A stretch of 64,000 nt of DNA, taken from the NCBI RefSeq assembly GCF_000179235.2, contig NZ_CP039373.1:496032-560031 (forward strand). The letters run 5' to 3'. This DNA is from Synechococcus sp. CB0101. Its GTDB lineage: Bacteria; Cyanobacteriota; Cyanobacteriia; PCC-6307; Cyanobiaceae. The position numbers were made by a program, and so were the translations under genes. Positions 53,548-61,999 of this stretch are shown here, in pieces. Numbering within the stretch: position 1 is the stretch's first letter; each line of letters begins with the position of its first letter. The notes beneath the pieces are model-generated. The model made no database searches and was not told where the DNA came from. It saw nothing but the letters and a program-made list of their open reading frames with translations.

Positions 53548-54407
53548 GCACCAACCCGCGCAACCGATCCACACCCATCACGCCACCGGTGCCGACCGAG
53601 GAGCTGGAGGCGATGCTTACCCGCCTGCGGCTACCGGCCATCCGCGATCGCCTCGATGCGCTCCTGGAGGAGGCGGCAAGGCGGGAGATGAACCTGCGTG
53701 AGGCGCTGACCTGGCTCTGCACAGCTGAGGTGGCTCGCAAGGACCAGCTGCGGATGGAAATGGCGCTGCGGCTGGCGCGCTTTCCGTATGTGCGGACGCT
53801 GGAGGCATTTGATTTCGAGGCTCAGCCGTCGATCGATCCGGCCCAAATCCGCGAGCTGGCCACCTGCCGTTGGGTGGCCAACGGCGACACCTTGCTACTG
53901 CTCGGACCGCCGGGTGTGGGTAAGACCCACTTGGCCGTGGCACTGGGCCGGGAGGCGGTGCGGCTCGGTCACAGCGTCCAGTACGTCGGTGCGATGGAGC
54001 TGATCACAGCCCTGGCCAAAGCCCAGGCGCAGCACGCCCTGGAAGCAAGGCTGACGCAGTACGCCAAAACCCGGCTGCTGATCATCGATGAGCTCGGCTA
54101 CCTGCCGCTTGAGCCGAACGCGGCCTATCTGTTCTTCCAGCTGATCTCCCGCTGCTACCAGCGCGGCAGCGTGTTGATCACCTCCAACCGCCCCGTCATG
54201 GAGTGGGGCGAGGTGTTTGGTGATCAGGTGGTTGCCACGGCAATCCTCGATCGGCTGCTGCACCACAGCCACGTGCTGACGATCCGGGGCGACAGCTACC
54301 GGCTCAAAGGGAAACGTCGCAGCGGTCTCATCCGCCCGCAGGCGGGCGGTTCCTCCTCACAGGACAGCGCTGGCCTACAGCCACCGCCGCCCAGTGAGGA
54401 GGCCTGA
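53544..54407 (+). CDS. istB: IstB-like ATP-binding protein of the IS
   Basis: Helper ATPase that aids IstA in IS21 target choice, related to DnaC/IstB AAA+ proteins. The 287 residues include an N-terminal IstB helical segment (LRLPAIRDRLDALLEEAARR), Walker A LLGPPGVGKTHLAVALG near residue 115, Walker B RLLIIDELGYLPL near residue 175, SVLITSNRPVMEWGEVFG, and ILDRLLHHSHVLTIRGDSYR. Unlike istA it is intact. Its ATG overlaps the istA stop (ATGA). Confidence 0.95.
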   Translation: MSTNPRNRSTPITPPVPTEELEAMLTRLRLPAIRDRLDALLEEAARREMNLREALTWLCTAEVARKDQLRMEMALRLARFPYVRTLEAFDFEAQPSIDPAQIRELATCRWVANGDTLLLLGPPGVGKTHLAVALGREAVRLGHSVQYVGAMELITALAKAQAQHALEARLTQYAKTRLLIIDELGYLPLEPNAAYLFFQLISRCYQRGSVLITSNRPVMEWGEVFGDQVVATAILDRLLHHSHVLTIRGDSYRLKGKRRSGLIRPQAGGSSSQDSAGLQPPPPSEEA

Positions 54408-54563
54408 AGGAAAACTCGAATCAGGCAGCACAGGTTCCGCAGCCCACAACAACCACGTCACGACACACACCGATGAGGCAACGATCGAAAAGCCAACGGA
54501 AGGCCCCCATCAGCAGACCATCAGCTGGACCAGATTTCGTGTCGCCGGAGGACCAAAAGCGGA

Positions 54564-54575
54564 TGTCGCTTGACA
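54564..54575. repeat. Right terminal inverted repeat of the IS
   Basis: TGTCGCTTGACA on the plus strand, the inverse of TGTCAAGCGACA; it pairs with the left end with one mismatch. Confidence 0.8.
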
Positions 54576-54581
54576 GACGTG
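54576..54581. repeat. Right copy of 6-bp target site duplication
   Basis: GACGTG, identical to 52118-52123. Confidence 0.85.
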
Positions 54582-54868
54582 AAAGGGCCCGCCAATCGCA
54601 GCAGGTTCATTCCACGCCCCTGCGACGGTGCCAAGCACTGGAGGTTCTCGAGCCAGGGCGCGACAGCCAAATAAGGCTGTTGGCTGCTGCTCCACCGCAA
54701 TTCCCACACACCCTCAAGCAGCTCGAGTGAACCGGGAGCCGCGAGGTTGGCTGGCTGTTGTTGCTCCAGCGCTTCGATCAATTGCCCAACCTGCTGTCGG
54801 TGCCGATTGGCAGAACCCCTTGGTTCCTGGCTCAGTAGCTGCACCAGAGTGCGCCGTTGTGCACTCAT
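54576..54868 (-). pseudogene. PAP/fibrillin gene, N-terminal part cut off by IS21 element
   Basis: From ATG 54868 the frame reads MSAQRRTLVQLLSQEPRG, then VGQLIEALEQQQPANLAAPG, LELLEGVWELRWSSSQQPYL and GMNLLRLAGPFTS. LEGVWELRWSSS is the conserved fibrillin N-terminal block. The rest lies at 51835-52117. Removing the element and one GACGTG copy yields 191 codons in one frame, the usual length for small cyanobacterial fibrillins. Beyond 54576 the frame runs into the element and ends at 54521. Confidence 0.85.
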
Positions 54869-55021
54869 GGCTCTGAAGTCTGTGCAGACCAGCCCATCCT
54901 GACCAGATCAACGGCCTGGTGAGAGATCTATCAGAGAGTCCAACGATCCCTGTGACGATCCAGTGACCGAAGACTCCTCTTCCCCAGGTCAACTGGAGAG
55001 TTGGCTTAGGGTTCGCAGCGG

Positions 55022-55282
55022 GTGAGCCATGTGATGTTGCCAATCTCTCAAGCAAGAGGGCTGCACAAGCTCTTGTCTTTGATGGCCATCGGCTCATGCC
55101 TTGGCTCAACAGGCGCGGCCCGTGCCGAAACAGGCGTACCTGCCCTGTACGCCACCAAAGCAGACGCAGAAGCAGCCGCCAAAAAGCACTTCAATTGCAC
55201 CGGAGCGCACCAGATGGGCAAGCAATGGATGCCCTGCTCCACCCATGGTGATGCCAACAGCCATACCCAGCAGAAGCCCTGA
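55022..55282 (+). CDS. Secreted DUF3721 protein
   Basis: An 86-residue exported protein. A leader (LHKLLSLMAIGSCLGSTGAA) is followed by one DUF3721 unit: ALYATKADAEAAAKKHFNCT, GAHQMGKQWMPC with the conserved paired Cys. Start may be ATG 55031 or later; GTG/ATG alternatives change only the leader. It is followed 8 bp later by another DUF3721 gene. The family is found in marine cyanobacteria and has no assigned role. Confidence 0.75.
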   Translation: MSHVMLPISQARGLHKLLSLMAIGSCLGSTGAARAETGVPALYATKADAEAAAKKHFNCTGAHQMGKQWMPCSTHGDANSHTQQKP

Positions 55283-55290
55283 GAAAAACG

Positions 55291-55686
55291 ATGAGCAGCT
55301 GTGGTGATCCGCCCAAACTGATTGCCGTTGGCATCGCCCCGCTGGGAATCATTTCGATCGGCGTGGTGCCGATGGGTGTGGTGAGCATTGGTGTCGTGCC
55401 GATGGGGGTATTCAGCCTGGGCGTTATGGGGATGGGTGTGGTGAACGCCTGCGTGGTGGGCATGGGTGTGGTCGTGGCAGGCCTCAATGCCATGGGGATC
55501 TGGTCGATCAGCCCAGGAAACGGGCATCAACACCACCGCAGTGCGGCTGTTCAAGAGCAGCTGATGGCCTATCCCAGTAAGGAGGTGGCGCTTGAGAAGG
55601 CACGCACCCTTGGCTGCGAGGGTGTGCATGCGATGGGTGATCTGTGGATGCCCTGCGCAGAGCATCCATCGGCCCATCAGCACTGA
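55291..55686 (+). CDS. Decapeptide-repeat membrane-like segment with DUF3721 domain
   Basis: A 131-residue protein. Residues 8-72 repeat every ten residues with the pattern hydrophobic-S-I-G-V-V-P-M-G-V (IISIGVVPMG, VVSIGVVPMG, VFSLGVMGMG, VVNACVVGMG, VVAGLNAMGI), a periodic Gly-rich hydrophobic region. A short His-rich linker (GNGHQHHRS) leads to a DUF3721 unit (AYPSKEVALEKARTLGCEGV, HAMGDLWMPC). It has no obvious signal peptide. The repeats could form a glycine-zipper membrane bundle or a beta-solenoid. It follows its DUF3721 neighbour by 8 bp, so both are probably one operon. Confidence 0.75.
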   Translation: MSSCGDPPKLIAVGIAPLGIISIGVVPMGVVSIGVVPMGVFSLGVMGMGVVNACVVGMGVVVAGLNAMGIWSISPGNGHQHHRSAAVQEQLMAYPSKEVALEKARTLGCEGVHAMGDLWMPCAEHPSAHQH

Positions 55687-55781
55687 AGCGTGCAACCGAT
55701 GCGCTGCTAGACCAACCAGCTGATTGAAGCCCGTGCCTGGAGAACCTGTTGCAGCAACTCTGGTTCCCGGCTCAAGACCCT

Positions 55782-56291
55782 CTAAACCGGGCGATGAAAC
55801 CGGGTCATCAAACGTGTCTGATGGCTAGGGGTCCCATGCAGGGGCGCCGAGTCATCGGAAAAGGGGCCCTGAGGGCGCTGCAGGCGCGCCAGTTCCGCGA
55901 GGCAACACTGCTGATGAAACTCCACCAGGTCAATGCCAAAGCAGCTGATGAAAGCCTCATTGGCATGGTGAAAGGCTGAGAAGAGGGAATGCCCTTCGTC
56001 TTGCAGTCCGCATCGGGCAAGCAGCTGACCAATGTGCGCTGATGGGTCGTGGCTCATCTGATCGCAAAGGCGACTCAGCCTGTAGTCGATTAACGCCTGA
56101 TGGGCCGTTTTTCCTTTCAACAGATCAAAGGCTGCTTCTAAATGGATCAGCGAGATTCTTAAGTCACGACTCAGCTTCGGAATCGTTAAAGCCTCTGCGT
56201 AATGTTCAGAGAAATAATGAATCGCCTTAAGGATGATGCGATGCCCTTCATAGCGATCGAGTGGCTGCGCGGTATAGGCCATCTGCAGCAC
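55782..56291 (-). CDS. AraC-type HTH regulator-like protein
   Basis: A 169-residue protein whose middle resembles the double helix-turn-helix of AraC proteins: AIHYFSEHYAEALTIPKLSR, DLRISLIHLEAAFDLLKGKT, HQALIDYRLSRLCDQMS, then DEGHSLFSAFHHANEAFISC. No separate ligand-binding domain is present. The protein probably regulates nearby genes but no operator is visible. Start ATG 56291 or the ATG at 56279. It is convergent with the DUF3721 pair. Confidence 0.7.
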   Translation of the reverse strand: MLQMAYTAQPLDRYEGHRIILKAIHYFSEHYAEALTIPKLSRDLRISLIHLEAAFDLLKGKTAHQALIDYRLSRLCDQMSHDPSAHIGQLLARCGLQDEGHSLFSAFHHANEAFISCFGIDLVEFHQQCCLAELARLQRPQGPFSDDSAPLHGTPSHQTRLMTRFHRPV

Positions 56292-56510
56292 CGCCCTTCT
56301 GTGTGCTTTCAGTCTCCTCGAAAACGGAGCAAAAACCCTGATCCCAGCATTGTTTTCCAGATCGCTTCATGATCTCTGCGTGATGCGAAAGGGATTCGGC
56401 TGAAACACAGGAACACCCCGCGCGCTCCATAGCTTGAACTTGGGGATCAGGCTCAAAGGAGCAGATGGCAGGGCTGGTGACCCTGCTTTTTCATGCCTGA
56501 GCCCCAGCGC

Positions 56511-56744
56511 TCACCGCTGAGCGGTTTCGGGCTTGCGGAACAGCCCGTCGAGGTAGTGGCGCACGACCGGTTTGTCCTGGCAGCCCTGCTGAAACAAGAA
56601 GCCCGCCAATGCCGATTGCATCAGCCGGTACTGATCCCACTGGGGGTGCTGCTCAATGAAACCGACCATCGAATCGAAGAGATCCGCCGGGAATTGGTTT
56701 TCCACACTCACGTGTTCCGGCATGTGGTCGGGAATCGCCTGCAT
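56511..56744 (-). CDS. DUF2811 family small protein (second copy)
   Basis: A 77-residue soluble protein, MQAIPDHMPEHVSVENQFPA, then MVGFIEQHPQWDQYRLMQSA, LAGFLFQQG and PVVRHYLDGLF. The last block is shared with the protein at 4711-4944, so the two are paralogues of the cyanobacterial DUF2811 family. No function known. It stands alone on the minus strand. Confidence 0.75.
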   Translation of the reverse strand: MQAIPDHMPEHVSVENQFPADLFDSMVGFIEQHPQWDQYRLMQSALAGFLFQQGCQDKPVVRHYLDGLFRKPETAQR

Positions 56745-57178
56745 CGCACCTCGCTCGCTTTGACCGCACCATCAGCGCACGGGATGCCACCTGCCGTCAA
56801 AACAGGCTGCGGAGGGTGCTCCCAACGCAATGCAAGTTGAGAAGCGTTGCACCGCAGTGGTTCTGCGTGAGCTAGTCCTCCTCTCTGGGCAGCCGGGCAC
56901 CCCCCGATGGACGCCTGTCAAGGGGAGAACTGTTTTCCCGATGACGGTGGAGATGGCCTGTCCCCGACAAGAGTCTCCCCAGAGACAGGTGTGGAAAACC
57001 TGGGGAAAAGAGGCTCAGGGGTGTTGGTGGATTCGCTCTTCAGCCCTGCTGATCGGTCGCACCAGAGGAGCAAGGATTCGCGATCAGAGCTGCACTCGGT
57101 GTCGGAACCACCTTGACCGCTGCCGCTCCATCACCACCCGACTGTGCCTAAAACGAGGCCAGTGCGCTGGACCTCCGC
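56745..57178. other. Gene-free stretch upstream of the alcohol dehydrogenase
   Basis: About 430 bp without a convincing gene. The frame at 56830-57366 overlaps the dehydrogenase and looks random. A single DnaA-box-like 9-mer (TGTGGAAAA at 56990-56998) was seen but is isolated. Probably promoter and leader sequence of the two flanking genes. Confidence 0.4.
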
Positions 57179-58177
57179 ATGACGATCACCGTTTGGCAGG
57201 CCACAGAAGCCGGTGGTCGTCTGGAGCCGTCGACCCGGCCGTTGCTGGAGCCCGCCCAAGACGAATTGGTGCTGGAGGTTCTCCACTGCGGTCTCTGCCA
57301 CAGCGATTTGTCGATGCTCGACAACGACTGGGGGATGAGCGCGTACCCACTGGTGCCTGGCCATGAGGTGGTGGGCCGGGTGGTGCAGGTGGGAGCAGGT
57401 GTGGATCCCGGCGTGATCGGTGAGTTACGGGGACTGGGCTGGATCAGCGGTAGCTGCAGCCATTGCGGCCAATGCCTGGGTGGCACAGGCAACCTCTGCA
57501 GCTCGCTGGAGGCCACGATCGTGGGCCGGCAGGGTGGTTTTGCCAGTCATGTCACCGCCCGTCAGGACTGGGCGATTCCCCTGCCCCAGGGCATGGATCC
57601 AGCCGTAGCGGGCCCACTGTTTTGCGGAGGCATCACGGTCTTCGCGCCCCTGATCGATGAAGCGGTGTCACCCACGGCTCGGGTGGCCGTGATCGGAATC
57701 GGTGGGCTCGGGCATCTGGCGCTTCAATTCGCCCGCGCCTGGGGTTGTGAGGTCACTGCACTCACCACCAACCTGACCAAAGCCGAGGAAGCCCGTGGGT
57801 TCGGTGCCCATCACGTGCACGCCCTGGGATCGCTGAGCGATCTAGCCGGCCGCTTCGATCTGGTGATCAACACGGTGAACCACGCCCTTCCATGGGCCGA
57901 GGTGATGGGGTCGTTGGCGCCGCGGGGCCGGCTGCATCAGATAGGGGCTGTGCTGGAGCCCATCCAGGTGGGCGCTTTCGATCTGATCGCAGCTCGACGC
58001 TCCATCACTGGCAGCCCCACCTCATCCCCCGCCAGCTTGCTCAAGATGGTCGATTTCTGCGTGCGCCATCAGATCCAACCTGCCGTTGAGCACTTGCCGA
58101 TGGATCAAGTGAATGAAGCGATTGCCCGTCTTCGCCGCGGCGATGTGCGTTACCGGTTCGTGCTCGATCAGGCCTGA
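57179..58177 (+). CDS. Zinc-dependent alcohol dehydrogenase (CAD/Ahr-like)
   Basis: A 332-residue MDR-superfamily enzyme. HCGLCHSDLSMLDNDWG holds the catalytic zinc Cys; VPGHEVVGRVVQVG follows, GSCSHCGQCLGGTGNLC is the structural-zinc loop, and VAVIGIGGLGHLALQFARAW the NAD(P) fold. The order of motifs fits cinnamyl alcohol dehydrogenase/YahK-type aldehyde reductases, which reduce aldehydes with NADPH. Catalytic residues look complete. ATG 57179 is the only good start. Confidence 0.9.
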   Translation: MTITVWQATEAGGRLEPSTRPLLEPAQDELVLEVLHCGLCHSDLSMLDNDWGMSAYPLVPGHEVVGRVVQVGAGVDPGVIGELRGLGWISGSCSHCGQCLGGTGNLCSSLEATIVGRQGGFASHVTARQDWAIPLPQGMDPAVAGPLFCGGITVFAPLIDEAVSPTARVAVIGIGGLGHLALQFARAWGCEVTALTTNLTKAEEARGFGAHHVHALGSLSDLAGRFDLVINTVNHALPWAEVMGSLAPRGRLHQIGAVLEPIQVGAFDLIAARRSITGSPTSSPASLLKMVDFCVRHQIQPAVEHLPMDQVNEAIARLRRGDVRYRFVLDQA

Positions 58178-58274
58178 GCACTCAGGCCTGCGGCCCACGC
58201 CAGAACCGCCGCTCTCATAGAGTCTTAAGGAAAGATAAAGACCGTGTGAACGTCACGTTGAAGCAGGTGCGCGG

Positions 58275-59417
58275 TTGACGCCTCCTGTTGTTCTTGAAGC
58301 CCGCCCCCAGAGCGTTGCCGATCCCCAAGGTGGGCCTTGGTATCCCAGCAAAACGGAATTGCTGGCTTGCCTTCCGGCCGAGCTCACCCGCTTCCATCCG
58401 CTGAAAGCCTGGGGCAGCTTGGCGCTATCCGTTGGCCTCTCAACGCTGGCCTATGCCGCCGGAACCCAGCTGCCACTCAGCTGGGCGGCAACGCCCATTT
58501 GGCTGCTCTATGCACTGGTCACCGGAACCGTGGCCATGGGCTGTTGGGTGTTAGCTCACGAATGCGGGCACAACGCGTTCCATCCCAATCGCCGCGTGGA
58601 AGGCGTGGTGGGCTTTGTGCTGCACAGCGCTCTGCTGGTGCCGTACTACAGCTGGGCCCGCAGCCACGCCGTGCACCACGCCCACTGCAACCACCTCGAG
58701 GGCGGCGAAACCCATGTACCGCCCCGTCATACGTCGGCTTCCGGTCGAGCCACCGAACAGCTTCGCCAGCAGCTGGGAACCACCCTGTTTGGTTGTTTCT
58801 CGATGGTCACCCATCTGATTCTGGGCTGGCCCCTCTACCTCTTTGTTGGTGCCACCGGTGGTGAAGATTACGGCCGTCCCACCTCCCATTTCTGGAACGG
58901 CGCCGCCTTTCAACAGGGGATCAAACCGCTGTTTCCGGTCAACTTTCGCGGCTGGATGGTGCGTTCCAACATCGGCTTGGTGCTGATGCTGATGGCGCTC
59001 GTGTATGCCGCCGTGCTCACGTCGCCGGCGCGTGTGTTGTGTGTGTACGGGCTCCCGTATGTGGTGGTGAATGCCTGGTTGGTGATTTACACCTGGCTGC
59101 AACACACCGATGTAGCGATCCCTCACTACAGCTCAGCTGAATGGACCTGGGCCAAAGGGGCCCTGCAAACCGTGGATCGGCCCTACGGAGCTTTGCTCAA
59201 TCTGCTCCACCACGGCATCGGCTCCACGCACGTGTGCCATCACGTGAACTCACGGATTCCCCACTACAACGCCTGGCGCGGCACAGCGCTGCTACGGCAG
59301 CACTACCCCTTGCTGGTGCGCTACGACCCCACCCCCATTCACCAAGCCCTGTGGCGGGTCGCCACCCGGTGCGGAGCCGTGCGGCAAAACCCCACCGACG
59401 GCGGCTTCTATTTCTGA
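58275..59417 (+). CDS. desA: Fatty acid desaturase, DesA-like (acyl-lipid delta-12 type)
   Basis: A 380-residue membrane di-iron desaturase. The three histidine boxes are HECGHNAFHPNR near residue 96, SHAVHHAHCNHLEG near 133 and GSTHVCHHVNSRIPHYN near 318. Hydrophobic helices lie between them. The whole reads like cyanobacterial delta-12 acyl-lipid desaturases, which desaturate membrane lipids, with regiospecificity inferred by resemblance. Start is TTG 58275; upstream sequence has no other start without a stop. Low temperature induction is known for the family in other species but not shown here. Confidence 0.9.
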   Translation: MTPPVVLEARPQSVADPQGGPWYPSKTELLACLPAELTRFHPLKAWGSLALSVGLSTLAYAAGTQLPLSWAATPIWLLYALVTGTVAMGCWVLAHECGHNAFHPNRRVEGVVGFVLHSALLVPYYSWARSHAVHHAHCNHLEGGETHVPPRHTSASGRATEQLRQQLGTTLFGCFSMVTHLILGWPLYLFVGATGGEDYGRPTSHFWNGAAFQQGIKPLFPVNFRGWMVRSNIGLVLMLMALVYAAVLTSPARVLCVYGLPYVVVNAWLVIYTWLQHTDVAIPHYSSAEWTWAKGALQTVDRPYGALLNLLHHGIGSTHVCHHVNSRIPHYNAWRGTALLRQHYPLLVRYDPTPIHQALWRVATRCGAVRQNPTDGGFYF

Positions 59418-59438
59418 TCCATGGCACCGTCATCCAAA

Positions 59439-59744
59439 TCAGTAGCCCTTGGCCGTGCAGCGGGCCACACTGCCTTGCAGCGAGGTCTGCAAATCGCTCC
59501 AATCGTTGGCCGGGAAGACCGCTTCAAACGCCTGGAGATTCGAGCTGAGGATGCTGAAGGCCTGAGTGCGGAGGGAGCAGGCCTGAGGCTCGTTGTTCGC
59601 GCGAATCGCATCGATGGCGTCATCGAGCAGGCTCTGCAATTGCTGCTGCTGGGCAACCACCTCGGGCGGGGGGTTGCCCTGGGCCAGAGCCGGGTTGAAG
59701 GTGGAGGCGCAGATCAGAGCCAGGGCCGCAAACAGGCGACGCAT
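59439..59744 (-). CDS. Small secreted hypothetical protein
   Basis: A 101-residue protein. Start ATG 59744 gives a signal peptide MRRLFAALALICASTFNPAL ending AQG, followed by a helical mature part (EVVAQQQQLQSLLDDAIDAI; SNLQAFEAVFPANDWSDLQT) with Cys near residue 62 and the C-terminal RCTAKGY. The longer reading to 59840 overlaps the next gene. I recognise no family. Confidence 0.65.
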   Translation of the reverse strand: MRRLFAALALICASTFNPALAQGNPPPEVVAQQQQLQSLLDDAIDAIRANNEPQACSLRTQAFSILSSNLQAFEAVFPANDWSDLQTSLQGSVARCTAKGY

Positions 59745-59799
59745 GGGGGTGAAGCCGATGAAGCTCCCATCTTCAGCGGTGAGGGAGCCCAGCCGCCGC

Positions 59800-60036
59800 T
59801 CACCACATCCATTCGTCAGGTGACGGGATGCCGTTTTCACGCCGCACCCGCTCGATCCGAGCCTCTTGCTTGGCTTGCTCCTCGGAACGCGTCAGCCAGG
59901 GCCGCTTGCGCTCACCGGATCGAGCTAAGTCGAGCGCGGATGGCAACCGCACGACTTTCCACTCCGCCTGATCCAGTGGAGCTGCAGGGGAGGTAGCGCG
60001 CAAGGGAGACATCCACACCACAGGGGCTGACCCCAT
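59800..60036 (-). CDS. Small conserved hypothetical protein
   Basis: A 78-residue protein with a variable N-terminus and an evidently ordered C-terminal half: LDLARSGERKRPWLTRSEEQ, then AKQEARIERVRRENGIPSPD, EWMW. No signal peptide or membrane segment. A later start at about ATG 60009 is possible. Function unknown. Confidence 0.55.
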   Translation of the reverse strand: MGSAPVVWMSPLRATSPAAPLDQAEWKVVRLPSALDLARSGERKRPWLTRSEEQAKQEARIERVRRENGIPSPDEWMW

Positions 60037-60156
60037 CAGCTCACAGCGCCAGCCGCACCGTCAAGCCGTCCAGTTCAGAGTGCGTCTCAGCCGTGTCGCA
60101 CTACGACTGCGTGCCTCTAGCAAACGCGGCATGCTGAGCTCAGCCGTACCCGATCG

Positions 60157-60582
60157 ATGTTCACCCGGCGTGCCCTTCTGCTTTGCGCTGTTGTCTCCCT
60201 GCCCCTAGCGGCCACGGCGGAACCCAGCCCAGCGCAACGCGTGCTGATCGATTGCGCCGGCCAGGGCGTGATCCGGCCGAGCGCGATTCAGATCTCCTGT
60301 GCCGACGGCGGGATCATGGTGAGCGAGATCCGCTGGACTCGCTGGGATGCCAATGGCGCCAAAGGGCAGGGGAACCTAGTGGTCAACAGCTGCATCTACA
60401 AAGGTGGCCCCAGCTGCGTGGAAGGACAGACCATGAGCTACCCCGCAGCGCTGAGCCTCAGCCGTCCGGCCAGTGCTGAGGGAATCACCGCGCTGACCGA
60501 ATTGAAATTGCGCTTTAGCGACCAGGGACCTGCAGGCCTGCGCAGCGGCAGCTATCGCCTGGACAATCCACTGCGGCCCTGA
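60157..60582 (+). CDS. Secreted hypothetical protein
   Basis: A 141-residue exported protein: MFTRRALLLCAVVSLPLAAT is the leader, cleaved near ATAEPS. The mature chain carries four cysteines (RVLIDCAGQG, IQISCADGG, NSCIYKGGPSC), with predicted beta strands. Such proteins with paired cysteines occur in cyanobacteria and actinobacteria without known role. Starts at ATG 60157. Confidence 0.7.
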   Translation: MFTRRALLLCAVVSLPLAATAEPSPAQRVLIDCAGQGVIRPSAIQISCADGGIMVSEIRWTRWDANGAKGQGNLVVNSCIYKGGPSCVEGQTMSYPAALSLSRPASAEGITALTELKLRFSDQGPAGLRSGSYRLDNPLRP

Positions 60583-60614
60583 GGCCTGCATGATGTGGCC
60601 TTTGCAGATCGGCC

Positions 60615-60893
60615 ATGCAAGCCAGCTGGAACGGAGTGGTGATCGCCAGCAGCGAGGACATCGTGAAGATGGAAGGCAACGCCTACTTCCCGGCTGAAAG
60701 CCTGGTGATGGAGCACTTCAAGCCCTCCGACCACCGCACCACCTGCGGCTGGAAAGGCGAAGCCCACTATTACGACGTGGTGGTGAACGGGGACGTGAAC
60801 AGCAACGCGGCCTGGTTTTACCCCGAACCCAAATCCGCGGCCGCGGAGATCAAAGGGCGAATCGCCTTCTGGCGTGGCGTGAGCGTGGGCTGA
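60615..60893 (+). CDS. DUF427 domain protein
   Basis: A 92-residue DUF427 protein. The fold is marked by [58 protein letters not shown] and [20 protein letters not shown]. Members bind or modify small ligands in some contexts; the role is unknown. The gene ends 5 bp from the convergent next gene. Confidence 0.88.
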   Translation: MQASWNGVVIASSEDIVKMEGNAYFPAESLVMEHFKPSDHRTTCGWKGEAHYYDVVVNGDVNSNAAWFYPEPKSAAAEIKGRIAFWRGVSVG

Positions 60894-60898
60894 GCGCC

Positions 60899-61222
60899 TT
60901 ACTCAAAGGGCTCGATCAACACCGGCACCGTCACGATGGGGTCAAAGCTATTGGCGGGGCTAGCAGCAACCGGTGCCGGTACCGGCGCAGAGCGGCGACG
61001 GGACAGGCCACGATCCCGGTCGCGATCCCGATCTCGATCACGCTCACGGGGCCGATCGCCGGCTGCTTCTTGGCTGCTGGCTGCGCTACTACCGCCTCGC
61101 CGCGAAGAGGATCCACCGGACCGCGTGATCGGCTGCTCTTTCAGGTCGCTGCGCACTTGATTGAGCAGCTTGTAGTGGTTGGTGCTGCTGTATTTGCGCA
61201 ACAACGTGGGATCCCAGCTCAT
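60899..61222 (-). CDS. Conserved protein with Arg-Asp dipeptide repeats
   Basis: A 107-residue protein. The N-terminus [32 protein letters not shown] is the conserved part in picocyanobacteria. The centre is a low-complexity run: [14 protein letters not shown] preceded by Ser/Gly/Arg. The C-terminus ([16 protein letters not shown]) is short and hydrophobic. DNA shows hexamer repeats of CGATCC/CGGTCG type at 61005-61060. Role unknown; Arg-Asp repeats suggest RNA or acid binding at most. Confidence 0.65.
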   Translation of the reverse strand: MSWDPTLLRKYSSTNHYKLLNQVRSDLKEQPITRSGGSSSRRGGSSAASSQEAAGDRPRERDRDRDRDRDRGLSRRRSAPVPAPVAASPANSFDPIVTVPVLIEPFE

Positions 61223-61375
61223 CAGGGGGATGGTGCGGTTCGTAAGACGAGCCTAGGCGGCCCCAGCCACGCCAGAAAGCGTGATAACTTGTCACAGCGA
61301 CAACTGGAAGTCGGTCCGCTTACGGGTTTTCTCGAGCTGACCATCCAGCGTCCCACCAAACACTCTTGCGTACCT

Positions 61376-61966
61376 ATGTCCAGGCTCGTCGGTCTGCAGG
61401 CTCCCGATTTCACCGCCACCGCTGTGGTGGATCAGAAATTCAAGGAGGTCACCCTCTCCTCCTACCGCGGCAAGTACGTGGTGCTGTTCTTCTATCCCCT
61501 CGATTTCACCTTCGTCTGCCCGACGGAGATCACCGCCTTCTCTGATCGTTACAGCGAGTTCTCCAGCCGCAACTGCGAAGTGTTGGGCGTGTCGGTGGAC
61601 AGCCAGTTCTCCCACCTGGCCTGGATCCAGACTGACCGCAAAAACGGCGGTATCGGTGACATCGCCTACCCGCTGGTGGCCGACCTCAAGAAGGACATCG
61701 CCCGTGCCTACGAGGTGCTCGACGAGGAAGCTGGCGTGGCCCTGCGCGGTCTGTTCATCATCGATCCAGATGGTGTGATCATGCAGAGCACCATCAACAA
61801 CCTGCCCGTGGGCCGCAGCGTCGACGAGACCCTGCGTCTGCTCCAGGCCTTCCAGCACATCCGCAACAACCCCGACGAGGTGTGCCCCGCCAACTGGACC
61901 CCCGGCGAGAAGACCATGAACCCCGACCCCGTGAAGAGCAAGGAGTTCTTCGCTGCCGTCAACTGA
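61376..61966 (+). CDS. 2-Cys peroxiredoxin
   Basis: Thioredoxin-dependent peroxidase (AhpC/Prx1 type), 196 residues. The peroxidatic Cys is in [20 protein letters not shown] near residue 50 and the resolving Cys in [13 protein letters not shown] near residue 170. [16 protein letters not shown] and [20 protein letters not shown] complete it. Removes H2O2 and organic peroxides formed by photosynthesis. ATG 61376 matches the expected N-terminus [13 protein letters not shown] strong terminator follows. Confidence 0.95.
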   Translation: MSRLVGLQAPDFTATAVVDQKFKEVTLSSYRGKYVVLFFYPLDFTFVCPTEITAFSDRYSEFSSRNCEVLGVSVDSQFSHLAWIQTDRKNGGIGDIAYPLVADLKKDIARAYEVLDEEAGVALRGLFIIDPDGVIMQSTINNLPVGRSVDETLRLLQAFQHIRNNPDEVCPANWTPGEKTMNPDPVKSKEFFAAVN

Positions 61967-61999
61967 TCACGCGCCCTCGCCTGTGAGCAACGTGTCGCC

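Larger units (their letters stand above)
52124..54575 (+). mobile_element. IS21-family insertion sequence (2452 bp)
   Basis: The element carries istA and istB in tandem, the gene order of IS21 elements. Ends are TGTCAGGCGACA at left and, reverse-complemented, TGTCAAGCGACA at right: 11 of 12 match. A 23-bp subterminal repeat, CGACACGAAAACTGGTCCA-like, lies at 52151-52173 and in inverted form at 54526-54548, and a second direct copy of AAAACTGGTCC at 52138-52148 resembles the multiple transposase-binding repeats of IS21. The flanking 6-bp duplication GACGTG marks insertion. It disrupts a fibrillin gene. istA is frameshifted, so the copy may be unable to move by itself. Confidence 0.9.

Noticed and set aside
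55048-55695. His-rich 215-codon minus-strand frame
   Set aside because: Antisense of the Gly/Val/Met decapeptide repeats and DUF3721 codons, which produce the His/Thr repeats artificially.
56990-56998. DnaA-box-like TGTGGAAAA
   Set aside because: Only one box was seen and no cluster, AT-rich unwinding region or dnaN/dnaA neighbour is present, so there is no sign of an origin.
61005-61060. Short tandem repeat that could suggest a CRISPR or VNTR
   Set aside because: Units are six bases, coding (Arg-Asp), and no spacers exist.
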